Of a stretch of 64,000 nt of DNA, positions 33,433-42,175 are shown piece by piece. Where the stretch lies: positions 1-64,000 of the forward strand of contig CAVQCA010000039.1 in NCBI GenBank assembly GCA_963710815.1. Direction: 5' to 3'. The notes under the pieces are model-generated. The model was not told where the DNA came from, ran no database searches, and was given only the letters and a program-made list of their open reading frames with translations. Positions within the stretch are counted from its first letter, which is position 1, and every line of letters starts with the position of its first letter. The position numbers and the translations under genes were made by a program. This DNA comes from CAVQCA01 sp963710815. Lineage in GTDB: Bacteria; Pseudomonadota; Gammaproteobacteria; UBA9214.

Positions 33433-33975
33433 TTATTCCTTGCCGTCGTCGCTTTCGATGTAGCGGCTGAGATAAAAGGCCTGGATGAAGACGAAGACCA
33501 GCGTCAGTCCCACCATCCCGAACAGTTTGAAGTTGACCCAGGTGGACTCGCTGTAGTTGTACGCGACGTAGAGGTTCACCACGCCGGTGGCGGCGAAGAA
33601 CAGGGTCCACGCCCAGTTCAGCTTCAGCCAGACCGGGGCGGGGACGCTAATGGCCTTGCTCATCATGCGTTCCACCAGCGTGCGGCCGCCGATGAAACGG
33701 CTGCCCAGAAAGACGACGGCGAACAGCCAGTTGACCACGGTGGGTTTCCACTTGATGAAGATCGGATCCCTGAGGACCAGCGTCAGTCCGCCAAAGAGGA
33801 TGAGTATGCCGAGCGTGACCAGGTGCATGGTCTCGAATTTCCGGTGTTTCATCCAGTAAAGGCCGGTTTGCACGAAGGCTGCGGCGATGGCGACGGCGGT
33901 CGCCACATAGATGCCGTAGAGCTTGTATGCCAGAAAGAACAGCAGGATCGGGAACAGGTCGAACAGAAACTTCAT
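33433..33975 (-). CDS. yciB: Inner membrane protein YciB (intracellular septation protein A)
   Basis: 180 residues with about five membrane helices: MKFLFDLFPILLFFLAYKLY, YVATAVAIAAAFVQTGLYWM, LVTLGILILFGGLTLVLRDP, FIKWKPTVVNWLFAVVFLGS, and WAWTLFFAATGVVNLYVAYN. Length and sequence fit E. coli YciB (179), which contacts elongation and division proteins. The ATG at 33975 is chosen by homology over the longer frame. Confidence 0.9.
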   Translation of the reverse strand: MKFLFDLFPILLFFLAYKLYGIYVATAVAIAAAFVQTGLYWMKHRKFETMHLVTLGILILFGGLTLVLRDPIFIKWKPTVVNWLFAVVFLGSRFIGGRTLVERMMSKAISVPAPVWLKLNWAWTLFFAATGVVNLYVAYNYSESTWVNFKLFGMVGLTLVFVFIQAFYLSRYIESDDGKE

Positions 33976-34101
33976 GGTGGATGTCAGCAGTATGCAAAAG
34001 ATGTCGGTATGCCGGCGCGGGCGGGACGGCAATGATAATCTTTTGGCGTCGGCTGTGAAACCTGTCCGGGGAAGTTTCGGCGCGCCGCCCGGTGCGCGGG
34101 G

Positions 34102-34860
34102 TCAGTGCAGCACACGGTTGACGGACCAGCGGCGATGGTATTTCTCCATCACCCGGCGCACCTGCGCCGGGTAATTCAGCGCCTGCATCTGTTGCATCCC
34201 CTCGGCAAAGAAGCGCGCCGCGTCCTCCGGCAGGTAGCGGACCAGCAGGGTGAATGCCTCCTCCATGGTGGCCGGATCGTGGCTGCGGGTGGCCACGATC
34301 CCGCGGTTTAACAGCAGGACCCGCCAGGGCCGGCCGGGATTGATCTTTTCCAGGTCTTCCCGGATGAGCGGTGAAACCGCGCCGGTGATGCGGCCCATGA
34401 CGACGCTCAGCCGCTGGAGTTCGTGTGCATCGCTGGTGCGGTTGGCAATCAGCGCCAGGGCATCGACGATCCCTTCCAGCGAGTCGAGTCGCCCGCCGTG
34501 ATCGGCGACCCAGAGTGCGATATCCACGTTGAGACCGGCCACGGCGGCCAGTTGTTCGTTCAGGTCAGACTGTCTCACCAGGGTGGCAAGATTCTCCTGC
34601 AGTCTGGCGGCGTATTCACCGAGTTCAGTGATGTCCTCGCTGCCCGGGTGATCCCGGCTCAGGTCGTCGCCCCGGCCCCGATGGTCGGCCTCGACACGCG
34701 CCATCACATCCAGCAACCGCCGGAAGGCCTCAGAGAGCAGTTCCAGGCTGGCGCCATCGGGGGTCCGCAGGGCGGCCGCCTCCGTCGTGTGGGCCAGGGC
34801 GTCGAGTATCTGGTCGATGCCGGAGCGGATGGTGTCGTGTGTGCCAGTAGGTATGCGCAT
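34102..34860 (-). CDS. Uncharacterised helical protein
   Basis: A 252-residue, mostly helical, soluble protein with no signal peptide: TIRSGIDQILDALAHTTEAA, SEAFRRLLDVMARVEADHRG, LAAVAGLNVDIALWVADHGG, VVMGRITGAVSPLIREDLEK, PWRVLLLNRGIVATRSHDPA, LVRYLPEDAARFFAEGMQQM and ALNYPAQVRRVMEKYHRRWS. It reads as a genuine gene with consistent codon use, but I do not recognise the family. It stands divergent from the rnm gene. Confidence 0.6.
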   Translation of the reverse strand: MRIPTGTHDTIRSGIDQILDALAHTTEAAALRTPDGASLELLSEAFRRLLDVMARVEADHRGRGDDLSRDHPGSEDITELGEYAARLQENLATLVRQSDLNEQLAAVAGLNVDIALWVADHGGRLDSLEGIVDALALIANRTSDAHELQRLSVVMGRITGAVSPLIREDLEKINPGRPWRVLLLNRGIVATRSHDPATMEEAFTLLVRYLPEDAARFFAEGMQQMQALNYPAQVRRVMEKYHRRWSVNRVLH

Positions 34861-34985
34861 GGGATTTGGAAGGGATCAGCAGGCGTAATGGTACCGGGTT
34901 GTCCGGTGGCGTGCGACATTGTAAACCCTGCAGCGTCCGGGTTTATCCACCACAGGCGACCGGCATGTCCTGTAGAATAGTCGCC

Positions 34986-35831
34986 ATGACGATCTGCTAT
35001 GATCTCCACAGCCACTCGCTCGCCTCCGATGGCAGCCTGACCCCGGCCGCTCTGGTGCAGGCGGCCCGCGATGCCGGGGTAGACGTGCTGGCGCTCACCG
35101 ATCATGACACCACCGATGGTCTCGAGGAAGCCGGCCGGCAGGCGGACGCCGCGGGATTGCGCCTGATTCCCGGTGTCGAGATCTCCGTCAGCTGGCGCTC
35201 GATCACCGTACATGTTCTGGGACTTCATATCGATCCGCTTGACGATGCCCTGCAGGCGGGACTCGCGGACCTCAGGGTATTCCGCGACTGGCGTGCCGGG
35301 GAGATCGGCCTGCGACTGGAACGGGCCGGCATCAGTGGAGCCTATGAAGGCTCCTGTGCCCTGTCCAGGGGGCGCATCGTGAGTCGTACCCATTTCGCAC
35401 ACTTTCTGGTCGCGCAGGGTCATGCACGTTCGGTCAGGGAGGTGTTCAAACGATTCCTGATCCATGGCAAGCCGGGCTACGTGGCGGGACAATGGGCCAG
35501 TCTCGAAACCGCCCTGGACTGGATCCGGTCGGCGGGCGGGCTCGCGGTCATCGCCCATCCGGCACGCTATCCGTTGAGCGGGAGCAAGCTCCGCCAGTTG
35601 CTCGGTGAGTTCCGCGAACTTGGCGGTGCCGGGCTGGAGGTCGTATCGGGCAGTCACACCCGGGATGACATCAACGTCATGGCAGGCTATGCGCGCACTC
35701 TGGATCTCCTCGCTTCCTGCGGTTCGGATTTCCACGGGCCGGAGAATCCCTGGGTGCAGCTCGGCCAGCTGGCTGAGCTGCCGGCGGGATGCCGTCCGGT
35801 CTGGGAGAGTGAAGGCTGGCCGGTTAATTAG
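34986..35831 (+). CDS. rnm: PHP-domain RNase AM / 3',5'-nucleoside bisphosphate phosphatase
   Basis: A 281-residue PHP phosphoesterase: YDLHSHSLASDGSLTPAALV (HxH), VLALTDHDTTDGLEEAGRQA, LIPGVEISVSWRSITVHVLG, GRIVSRTHFAHFLVAQGHAR, AVIAHPARYPLSG and CGSDFHGPENPW. This is YciV/TrpH (Rnm), which processes rRNA 5' ends and degrades small phosphorylated nucleotides. The ATG at 34986 begins the PHP domain. It precedes yciO in the order also seen near trp in enterobacteria. The stop codon TAG lies next to element A5. Confidence 0.88.
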   Translation: MTICYDLHSHSLASDGSLTPAALVQAARDAGVDVLALTDHDTTDGLEEAGRQADAAGLRLIPGVEISVSWRSITVHVLGLHIDPLDDALQAGLADLRVFRDWRAGEIGLRLERAGISGAYEGSCALSRGRIVSRTHFAHFLVAQGHARSVREVFKRFLIHGKPGYVAGQWASLETALDWIRSAGGLAVIAHPARYPLSGSKLRQLLGEFRELGGAGLEVVSGSHTRDDINVMAGYARTLDLLASCGSDFHGPENPWVQLGQLAELPAGCRPVWESEGWPVN

Positions 35832-35835
35832 CCAG

Positions 35836-35963
35836 GGTTCGACCATAAACGCCATTATCAACGCAAAGACGCAAAGGACAGGAAGAAGTTCGTTAACGAA
35901 AACAATTAATCACATTGCGTTCTTTGCGCCTTTGCGGTGAGTAAATCATGCCAGACATAAATT
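35836..35963. repeat. Family A element A5 (decayed)
   Basis: The left end GGTTCGACCATAAAC corresponds to TGTCCGTCCATAAAC. Arms are TCAACGCAAAGACGCAAAGG and TTGCGTTCTTTGCGCCTTTG. Placing the right end by alignment again gives 128 bp. No flanking direct repeat remains. It ends 19 bases upstream of the yciO start codon. Confidence 0.65.
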
Positions 35964-35982
35964 CCACTGCCTCACACAAACA

Positions 35983-36603
35983 ATGAGCCAGTTTTTCCAG
36001 ATACACCCGGTCAATCCCCAGACGCGGCTGATCCGGCAGGCCGTCGAGATCATTCGTGCGGACGGTCTCATCGTCTATCCGACGGATTCGAGCTATGCGC
36101 TGGGCTGCCATGTCGGCGACAAGCGCGGCATGGAACGCATTCGCCGCATCCGCGCCCTCGACAGCAAACACAACTTCACCCTGGTTTGCCGGGACCTCTC
36201 CGAGATCGCCATCTACGCAAGGGTTGATAACAGCGCCTACCGCATGCTGAAGTCACTCACCCCGGGTCCCTACACCTTTATTCTCAGCGCCACGCATGAA
36301 GTACCGCGCCGCCTGCAGAACCCGAAACGCAGGACCATCGGGATACGTGTGCCCGATCATCCCATCGCCCAGGCCCTGCTGACCGAGCTGGGCGTTCCGT
36401 TGATGAGTTCGACCCTGATCCTGCCGGGAAGGGACACGCCCGAGACCGATGCCATTGAAATACGGGAACGCCTGCAGAGCGAGGTGGATCTCGTCATCGA
36501 AGGCGGTCACTGCGGCTTTGAACCGACGACCGTGATCGAAATGAGCGAGGGGGCCCCGCGGATGCTGCGGCAGGGTTGCGGCGCCGTCGACGGACTGTTT
36601 TGA
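35983..36603 (+). CDS. yciO: YciO, Sua5/YrdC/YciO family
   Basis: 206 residues: AVEIIRADGLIVYPTDSSYA, LGCHVGDKRGMERIRRIRAL, HNFTLVCRDLSEIAIYARVD, TPGPYTFILSATHEVPRRLQ, RRTIGIRVPDHPIAQALLTE and a PTTVIEMSEGAPRMLRQG tail. These are threonylcarbamoyl-adenylate-synthase-fold motifs (TDS, K/R..., S/T-x-N region). YciO is a paralogue of TsaC; its own activity is weaker or unclear. No Shine-Dalgarno is obvious in the short gap after element A5. Confidence 0.88.
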   Translation: MSQFFQIHPVNPQTRLIRQAVEIIRADGLIVYPTDSSYALGCHVGDKRGMERIRRIRALDSKHNFTLVCRDLSEIAIYARVDNSAYRMLKSLTPGPYTFILSATHEVPRRLQNPKRRTIGIRVPDHPIAQALLTELGVPLMSSTLILPGRDTPETDAIEIRERLQSEVDLVIEGGHCGFEPTTVIEMSEGAPRMLRQGCGAVDGLF

Positions 36604-36657
36604 AACCGCTCCCTTCACGGCTGTGGCCTGTCGGGACAATCCGGGTATAATCCTGCC

Positions 36658-37311
36658 ATGCAGAGTCTCTCGACGGTCCAGTTTGCGGCCATTGCCATAA
36701 TCCCCCTGCTGTTCGGCATCACCCTCCACGAGGTCGCGCACGGGTGGGCCGCCAAACAGCTGGGCGACAAGACGGCCCTCATGATGGGTCGGATCACCCT
36801 CAATCCTGTCAAGCACATCGATCCGCTCGGCACCATCCTCATACCCGGCCTGATGATGCTCGCCGGCGGCCCGATATTCGGTTGGGCCAAACCGGTGCCG
36901 GTGACCTGGCAAAATCTGAGGAATCCGAAACGGGACATGGCGCTGGTCGCCCTGGCGGGTCCCATGGCCAATCTGGGGATGGCGTTTATCTGGGCGCTGG
37001 TCGCCCGTATGGGCATCATGCTGGCCTCGGTATCCGAGTGGAGCTCGGTACCGATAATCCTCATGGGCAAGGTCGGTATCATTCTCAATCTGGTGCTGAT
37101 GGTCCTCAACCTGCTGCCGCTGCCGCCGCTCGACGGCGGAAGGATCGTGACCAGCCTGCTGCCGGGTCCTCTCTCCTACCGGTTCAGTCGTATCGAGCCC
37201 TATGGTTTTTTCATCCTGATCGCGCTGCTGGCGACCGGCATACTGTGGAAGGTGGTGGGACCGCCGGTGGCGGGGCTCGAGCAATTGTTCGGCCTGGTGG
37301 CCGGTATCTAG
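36658..37311 (+). CDS. Site-2-protease-like M50 membrane metalloprotease
   Basis: A 217-residue inner-membrane protein with the zinc site GITLHEVAHGWAAKQLGD (His24, Glu25, His28) in the first membrane segment and the third ligand in NLLPLPPLDGGRIV. MALVALAGPMANLGMAFIWA is the usual middle motif. It is the short M50B type found between yciO and trpS in many gammaproteobacteria. Substrate unknown. Confidence 0.85.
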   Translation: MQSLSTVQFAAIAIIPLLFGITLHEVAHGWAAKQLGDKTALMMGRITLNPVKHIDPLGTILIPGLMMLAGGPIFGWAKPVPVTWQNLRNPKRDMALVALAGPMANLGMAFIWALVARMGIMLASVSEWSSVPIILMGKVGIILNLVLMVLNLLPLPPLDGGRIVTSLLPGPLSYRFSRIEPYGFFILIALLATGILWKVVGPPVAGLEQLFGLVAGI

Positions 37312-37317
37312 CGAATC

Positions 37318-38571
37318 ATGGCCATAGCTCATTCACGGGTGCTCTCCGGCATGCGCCCCACCGGGCGTCTGCACCTCGGCCACTACCACGGTGTCCTCAA
37401 GAACTGGATCAGACTGCAGCATGAATTCGACTGCTTCTTTTTCGTCGCCGACTGGCATGCGCTCACCACCCACTACGAGGAATCACACATCATCGCGGAG
37501 AACGTCTGGGAGATGGTGATCGACTGGCTCGCGGCCGGCGTCAACCCGGGGTCTGCGCAATTGTTCATCCAGTCGCATGTACCGGAGCATGCCGAACTGC
37601 ATCTGCTGCTCTCCATGGTGACGCCGCTCGGCTGGCTGGAGCGGGTGCCGAGCTACAAGGACCAGCAGGAGAAGCTGCGGGAACGGGATCTCGCCACTTA
37701 CGGTTTTCTCGGCTACCCGCTGCTGCAGAGCGCCGACATCCTTATCTACGGCGCCGACAAGGTGCCGGTCGGCGAGGACCAGGTGGCCCATGTCGAGCTG
37801 ACGCGCGAGGTGGCGCGGCGATTCAACCACATCTTCGGGCGCGAACCGGGGTTCGAAGAGGCGGCCCAGGCCGCCATCAAAAAGATGGGCAAGAAAAACG
37901 CACGTCTCTACGGTGACCTGCGCAAGCGCTACCAGGAGCAGGGGGACCACGAGGCGGTCGCGGTGGCGCAGGCACTGTTGGAGGAGCAGCAGAACCTGAC
38001 CCACGGCGACCGCGAACGCCTGCTCGGGTACCTCGAGGGCGGCGGTCGCATGATCCTGACCGAGCCGGAGGCGCTGCTGACGCCAGCCTCGAAAATGCCC
38101 GGCCTGGACGGGCAGAAGATGTCCAAGTCCTACCACAACACCATTGCCCTGCGTGAAGACCCGGAGGTGGTGCGGCAGAAACTGCGCACCATGCCGACCG
38201 ATCCGGCGCGCATCCGCCGCACCGACGCCGGGAACCCCGATCTCTGCCCGGTCTGGCAGCTGCACCTGGTGTATTCCGATGATGCCACCAGGAGTTGGGC
38301 GCGGGACGGCTGCCTCACGGCGGGTATCGGCTGCCTCGAGTGCAAGCAGACCGTCATCGACAGCGTCCTCGGTGAACTGGCGCCCCTGCAGGAACGGGCG
38401 CGGGAGTACGAACAGGACAAGGAGCGGGTGCGCGCCATCATCGCCGAGGGAAGCGAGGCGGCCCGCGCCGTCGCGCGCGAAACGCTGGAAGAAATACGCG
38501 CGGCGATGGGTCTGGATTACTCGCTGAAGAACCTGATGAGAAATCGAGACATATCTCCGAAACTGGGTTAG
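37318..38571 (+). CDS. trpS: Tryptophanyl-tRNA synthetase with an internal insertion
   Basis: A 417-residue class I synthetase: SRVLSGMRPTGRLHLGHYHG (HIGH-type HLGH), DCFFFVADWHALTTHYE, YGFLGYPLLQSADILIYGAD, VPVGEDQVAHVELTREVARR, PGLDGQKMSKSYHNTIAL (KMSKS) and a C-terminal helical domain. About 65-70 extra residues (FEEAAQAAIKKMGKKNARLY through EEQQNLTHGDRERLLGYLEG) lie between the Trp pocket and KMSKS, against about 334 residues in E. coli. To my knowledge long TrpRS forms of this kind occur in other beta/gammaproteobacteria. It starts 6 bases after the M50 gene's stop. Confidence 0.92.
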   Translation: MAIAHSRVLSGMRPTGRLHLGHYHGVLKNWIRLQHEFDCFFFVADWHALTTHYEESHIIAENVWEMVIDWLAAGVNPGSAQLFIQSHVPEHAELHLLLSMVTPLGWLERVPSYKDQQEKLRERDLATYGFLGYPLLQSADILIYGADKVPVGEDQVAHVELTREVARRFNHIFGREPGFEEAAQAAIKKMGKKNARLYGDLRKRYQEQGDHEAVAVAQALLEEQQNLTHGDRERLLGYLEGGGRMILTEPEALLTPASKMPGLDGQKMSKSYHNTIALREDPEVVRQKLRTMPTDPARIRRTDAGNPDLCPVWQLHLVYSDDATRSWARDGCLTAGIGCLECKQTVIDSVLGELAPLQERAREYEQDKERVRAIIAEGSEAARAVARETLEEIRAAMGLDYSLKNLMRNRDISPKLG

Positions 38572-38634
38572 AATTCTGCGGACGGCTGAAGTCGTCCCTC
38601 GGTCACGTTAACGAAGTAACGTCCAGGGCACTAC

Positions 38635-39489
38635 ATGAGCGACAACCCGAACCGCGAAGCACAAGCCGATATCCCGACGCAGGAAGAACTCCCCCTCGTT
38701 ATCATCAATGGCCAGGTACTGGCCTCCTTACCCAAGGATCTCTATATCCCCCCGGATGCGCTGGAGGTCATCCTCGAAGCCTTCGAGGGCCCGCTGGATC
38801 TGTTGCTGTACCTGATCCGCAGGGAGAACCTCGACATCCTTGACATACCGATCGCCGAGATCACGCGCCAGTACACCCGTTATATCGGGGTGATGCAGAA
38901 CATGCGGCTCGAGCTGGCCGGCGAATACCTGGTGATGTCGGCCATGCTGGCCGAGATCAAATCCCGCCTGTTGTTGCCGCGGCCGGCGAGCGACGAGGAT
39001 GAGGAGGGAGATCCCCGCGCCGAACTGGTCCGCCGCCTGCAGGAATACGAACGTTACAAACAGGCCGCGGAAGACCTCGACGCCTTGCCGCAACTGGGGC
39101 GCGATGTCTTCCAGGCACGGGCGGAGGTGGTGAACGGCAAGGTGCTCAGGCTGCCACCGGAGGTGGGCCTGCAGGATTTGATTGCCGCGTTCCAGGAGGT
39201 CATGAAACGCGCCTCCATGTTTGCCCACCATCACGTGCAGATGGAGTCGCTGTCCATACGCGAGCGGATGTCGATCGTTCTGAACGCCGTTCAGGCCCAC
39301 CGCTATACCCGCTTCATCGACCTGTTCACGGTCGAGGAGGGGCGCATGGGCGTGGTGGTGACGTTCCTGGCGGTGCTTGAATTGACCCGGGAATCCCTGA
39401 TCGAACTCACCCAGTCCGAACCGTTTGAACCTATTCATGTCCGGGCGGCATCCGCTGCCGAGCAACTTCCCGAACAGGCGACAGCATGA
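38635..39489 (+). CDS. scpA: Condensin kleisin subunit ScpA
   Basis: 284 residues: LEVILEAFEGPLDLLLYLIR, RENLDILDIPIAEITRQYTR, LELAGEYLVMSAMLAEIKSR and LLLPRP form the kleisin N-terminal domain that binds the SMC neck. The C-terminal winged-helix part (MGVVVTFLAVLELTRESLIE) binds the SMC head. It works with Smc (20.5 kb) and ScpB. The scpB start overlaps its stop by four bases (ATGA, 39486-39489). Confidence 0.93.
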   Translation: MSDNPNREAQADIPTQEELPLVIINGQVLASLPKDLYIPPDALEVILEAFEGPLDLLLYLIRRENLDILDIPIAEITRQYTRYIGVMQNMRLELAGEYLVMSAMLAEIKSRLLLPRPASDEDEEGDPRAELVRRLQEYERYKQAAEDLDALPQLGRDVFQARAEVVNGKVLRLPPEVGLQDLIAAFQEVMKRASMFAHHHVQMESLSIRERMSIVLNAVQAHRYTRFIDLFTVEEGRMGVVVTFLAVLELTRESLIELTQSEPFEPIHVRAASAAEQLPEQATA

Positions 39490-40274
39490 ACGACAAACCG
39501 CAAACCGTTGAGCCACAGGCCGGTGATTTCCAGGCCGATGAGCCGCCTGTCGGCGACCTCAGCAGTGGCGAACCCGGGTGCGATGCCGCGCCCGCAGACA
39601 TCGGCCATTTGAAACGGGTCGTCGAGGCCGTCCTGCTGGCCGCGGGCCGGCCGTTGAACCTGGACCAGCTGCTGGCCCTGTTCATCGATGAAGAACGACC
39701 GGAGCGCGGTGAGTTGCGTGGGGCGCTGGCGGCACTCGCCGATGATTACCTCGCCCGCGGTATCGAGCTGGCCGAGGTCGGCAGCGGTTATCGCATCCAG
39801 ATACGGCAGGAAATGCAGCCGTGGGTGTCGCGACTGTGGGAGGAGAAACCCGCCCGTTACTCGCGCGCCTTGCTGGAGACGCTGGCGCTGATCGCTTACC
39901 GCCAGCCGGTCACGCGCGGTGAGATCGAGGAAGTGCGCGGCGTCACCGTAAGCACCTCCATCATGAAAACCCTGCTGGAAAGGGACTGGGTCCGGGTCAT
40001 CGGCCATCGTGATGTGCCCGGCCATCCCGCGATGTATGGAACGACGAAACAATTCCTGGACTATTTCAGTCTGAAAAGCCTCGATGAACTGCCGAGTCTT
40101 GCCGAGCTGCGCGACCTCGGTACCTATGGTCCCGAGCTGCAGCTCGATCTGGCGGAGTCAGTCGTGGAGAGTCCCTTGACGCCTGCCAATGATGAACCGA
40201 ATGCGCTGCGGAACGCGCGGGATGAGGGCGATCCGCCCGGCGAGTCAGCGGAAGACCCCTCCGTATTCCACTAG
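39486..40274 (+). CDS. scpB: Condensin subunit ScpB
   Basis: 262 residues with two winged-helix domains: HLKRVVEAVLLAAGRPLNLD, GYRIQIRQEMQPWVSRLWEE, RALLETLALIAYRQPVTRGE, IEEVRGVTVSTSIMKTLLER and AMYGTTKQFLDYFSLKSLDE. An acidic, disordered N-terminal leader (about 35 residues) and C-terminal tail flank them. It binds the kleisin ScpA. Its TAG stop codon (40272-40274) lies within the first bases of repeat C1. Confidence 0.93.
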   Translation: MNDKPQTVEPQAGDFQADEPPVGDLSSGEPGCDAAPADIGHLKRVVEAVLLAAGRPLNLDQLLALFIDEERPERGELRGALAALADDYLARGIELAEVGSGYRIQIRQEMQPWVSRLWEEKPARYSRALLETLALIAYRQPVTRGEIEEVRGVTVSTSIMKTLLERDWVRVIGHRDVPGHPAMYGTTKQFLDYFSLKSLDELPSLAELRDLGTYGPELQLDLAESVVESPLTPANDEPNALRNARDEGDPPGESAEDPSVFH

Positions 40275-40486
40275 GAGCCTGTCGGATTCAGGTGATCGTA
40301 GCGAGCATGGTGGGAGAGCGAGCACAGAGGTTCACGATATCGAGGCGCATAGTGGTTCTATGCAACGAAATATCGGGGAACTATGAGCCGCTCTCCCGCC
40401 AGCGCACGACTGCAGGGATGCAGGAGGTAGGGCAACGCAGGGAGCAGTTGCCGAGTAGATCAATCCTGAATCCGACAGGCTCCTAG
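40271..40486. repeat. Family C MITE-like element, complete (C1)
   Basis: The element is 216 bp. Perfect 22-bp terminal inverted repeats lie at 40271-40292 (CTAGGAGCCTGTCGGATT...) and 40465-40486 (...AATCCGACAGGCTCCTAG). Internal sequence is non-coding and contains sub-palindromes around GCATAGTGGTTCTATGC. The left end contains the scpB stop codon, and rluB starts 16 bases after the right end. Related copies are at 51308-51600 and 62359-62380. Confidence 0.85.
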
Positions 40487-40501
40487 CTGCAGTACTCCTC
40501 C

Positions 40502-41371
40502 ATGGCAGAGCGTTTGCAAAAGATTCTGGCGCGTGCCGGTTACGGGTCGCGCCGCCAGGTCGAGGACTGGATACGCGCCGGCCGTATCCGCGTCAATGGC
40601 AGACCGGCTGAACTCGGGCTGAGCGTTACCGCCACGGACACCATCGAGATCGATGGCCGGACGGTCGCGGTGACCGCAGCCCTTGGCCAGCCGGCCCCAT
40701 TGACCCTCCTGTATCACAAACCCGTGGGCGAACTCACCACGCGCGCGGACCCCGAAGGCCGCCCGACCGTATTCGACCGGCTGCCCCCGCTCAAGACGGC
40801 GCGCTGGATCGCAGTCGGGCGTCTCGACCTCAACACGGCGGGTCTGCTGCTGCTCACCACTGACGGCGAACTGGCCAATCGCCTGATGCACCCCTCCTCG
40901 GAGATCGAGCGGGAATATGCCGTGCGGGTACTGGGTGCGGTATCTCCTGGAGTGCTCGAGCGCCTGCTCGGCGGAGTGGAGCTGGAAGACGGCAGGGCGG
41001 CGTTTGCCACCCTCCGGGATGCCGGCGGGAGCGGCGCGAACCACTGGTATCATGTCACCCTGAAGGAGGGCCGCAACCGCGAGGTGCGCCGGATGTGGGA
41101 ATCGCAGGGTGTGGCGGTGAGCCGCCTGATGCGGGTGCGCTTCGGTCCCATCGGCCTGCCGCGGCAATTGCGGCCGGGACACCACCGGCCGCTGACCCGT
41201 CCGGAGGTCGTGGCGCTCTATCGTGCGGTCGGTCTCGAGCCGCCGCGGGCCGCCGGCGCGAAGGCGGCACCTGCGCGGAAACGGAATATGAAATCTGCAA
41301 CGCAGAGAGGCAGGGGGCGCAAAAATAATGGCCACGGAATCACACGGAAACACACGGAAAGAACACCATAA
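40502..41371 (+). CDS. rluB: 23S rRNA pseudouridine synthase RluB
   Basis: 289 residues: S4 domain (AERLQKILARAGYGSRRQVE, DWIRAGRIRVNGRPAELGLS) then the RsuA-type catalytic domain with VGRLDLNTAGLLLLTTDGEL (catalytic Asp in GRLD), LANRLMHPSSEIEREYAVRV and GRNREVRRMWESQGV. It makes pseudouridine at position 2605 (E. coli numbering) of 23S rRNA. The order scpA-scpB-rluB is conserved. The C-terminal 14 or so residues (GHGITRKHTERTP) and the stop codon are encoded by repeat B2, so the original end of the gene has been replaced. Confidence 0.92.
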   Translation: MAERLQKILARAGYGSRRQVEDWIRAGRIRVNGRPAELGLSVTATDTIEIDGRTVAVTAALGQPAPLTLLYHKPVGELTTRADPEGRPTVFDRLPPLKTARWIAVGRLDLNTAGLLLLTTDGELANRLMHPSSEIEREYAVRVLGAVSPGVLERLLGGVELEDGRAAFATLRDAGGSGANHWYHVTLKEGRNREVRRMWESQGVAVSRLMRVRFGPIGLPRQLRPGHHRPLTRPEVVALYRAVGLEPPRAAGAKAAPARKRNMKSATQRGRGRKNNGHGITRKHTERTP

Positions 41372-41410
41372 AAATTCTTCCGTGTACTTCCGTGTGATTC
41401 CGTGGCTATT
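41326..41410. repeat. Family B repeat, paired arms (B2)
   Basis: The left arm AATGGCCACGGAATCACACG and the right arm CGTGTGATTCCGTGGCTATT are complementary over 23 bases with one mismatch. Each is extended inward by a further ACACGG-type unit, around a short loop. The element contains the 3' end of rluB. Outer ends like those of B3 are not seen. Confidence 0.75.
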
Positions 41411-41431
41411 CAGTAATTCCGGATAAAACCA

Positions 41432-42175
41432 GTGAAAGCCCGTCAGATCAGGGGGCATGCAGTCTCCAAGGCGCCCGTGCAAATCGCCTTGAACAGATCT
41501 TCTGCCGCGACAGATCCACAGCCGACACGCCGGCGTCTGCTGGCCACTTTCGATGGTCTGCTGGCGTGCTACGGTCCGCAGCACTGGTGGCCGGGTGACA
41601 GCCCGTTCGAAATCATGGTCGGCGCGATCCTCACCCAGAATACGGCCTGGTCGAATGTCGAGAAGGCGATCGCCAATCTGGCCGGCAGGCATCACCTGAA
41701 CCCTGCGGCCATTATCGCCGCCCGGCGCGATCACCTGGCAACCTGGCTGCGTCCGTCGGGCTACTTCAACGTCAAGGCGGAGCGGCTCAGGCATTTCTGC
41801 CGCTGGTATGTGCAGGCGGGCGGTTACGACGGGCTGAGGCGGTTCGGCACCGGGAGACTGCGGGCGGCCCTGCTGGAGGTGAACGGCATCGGCAGGGAGA
41901 CCGCCGACGATATGCTGCTCTACGCCTTTCGGCGCCCGGTCTTCGTGATCGATGCCTACACGAGACGTCTGTTCTCTCGCCTTGGCCTGTGCCGGGGCGA
42001 TGAGGACTACGACCGCCTGCGCCTGGCCATCGAACGGCAACTGGATCCGGATGTGGCGCTGTACAACGAATTCCACGCGCTCATCGTAAGACATGCGAAG
42101 GACATCTGCCGGGTGCGCCCGCGGTGTCAGGACTGCGTCTTGCGTCCACGCTGCCGGTATCTACGCACGGACTGA
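41432..42175 (+). CDS. HhH-GPD DNA glycosylase (endonuclease III-related, MagIII-like)
   Basis: 247 residues: PFEIMVGAILTQNTAWSNVE, LRPSGYFNVKAERLRHFCRW, the helix-hairpin-helix LLEVNGIGRETADDMLLYAF and RPVFVIDAYTRRLFSRLG with the catalytic Asp. A C-terminal [4Fe-4S] loop with four Cys is CRVRPRCQDCVLRPRC. The Lys that makes EndoIII a lyase (GxGxKTA) is Glu here (GIGRETA). A monofunctional glycosylase of the 3-methyladenine (MagIII) type is therefore more likely than a true Nth. The start may lie further in; the first 30 residues are not conserved-looking. Confidence 0.82.
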   Translation: MKARQIRGHAVSKAPVQIALNRSSAATDPQPTRRRLLATFDGLLACYGPQHWWPGDSPFEIMVGAILTQNTAWSNVEKAIANLAGRHHLNPAAIIAARRDHLATWLRPSGYFNVKAERLRHFCRWYVQAGGYDGLRRFGTGRLRAALLEVNGIGRETADDMLLYAFRRPVFVIDAYTRRLFSRLGLCRGDEDYDRLRLAIERQLDPDVALYNEFHALIVRHAKDICRVRPRCQDCVLRPRCRYLRTD

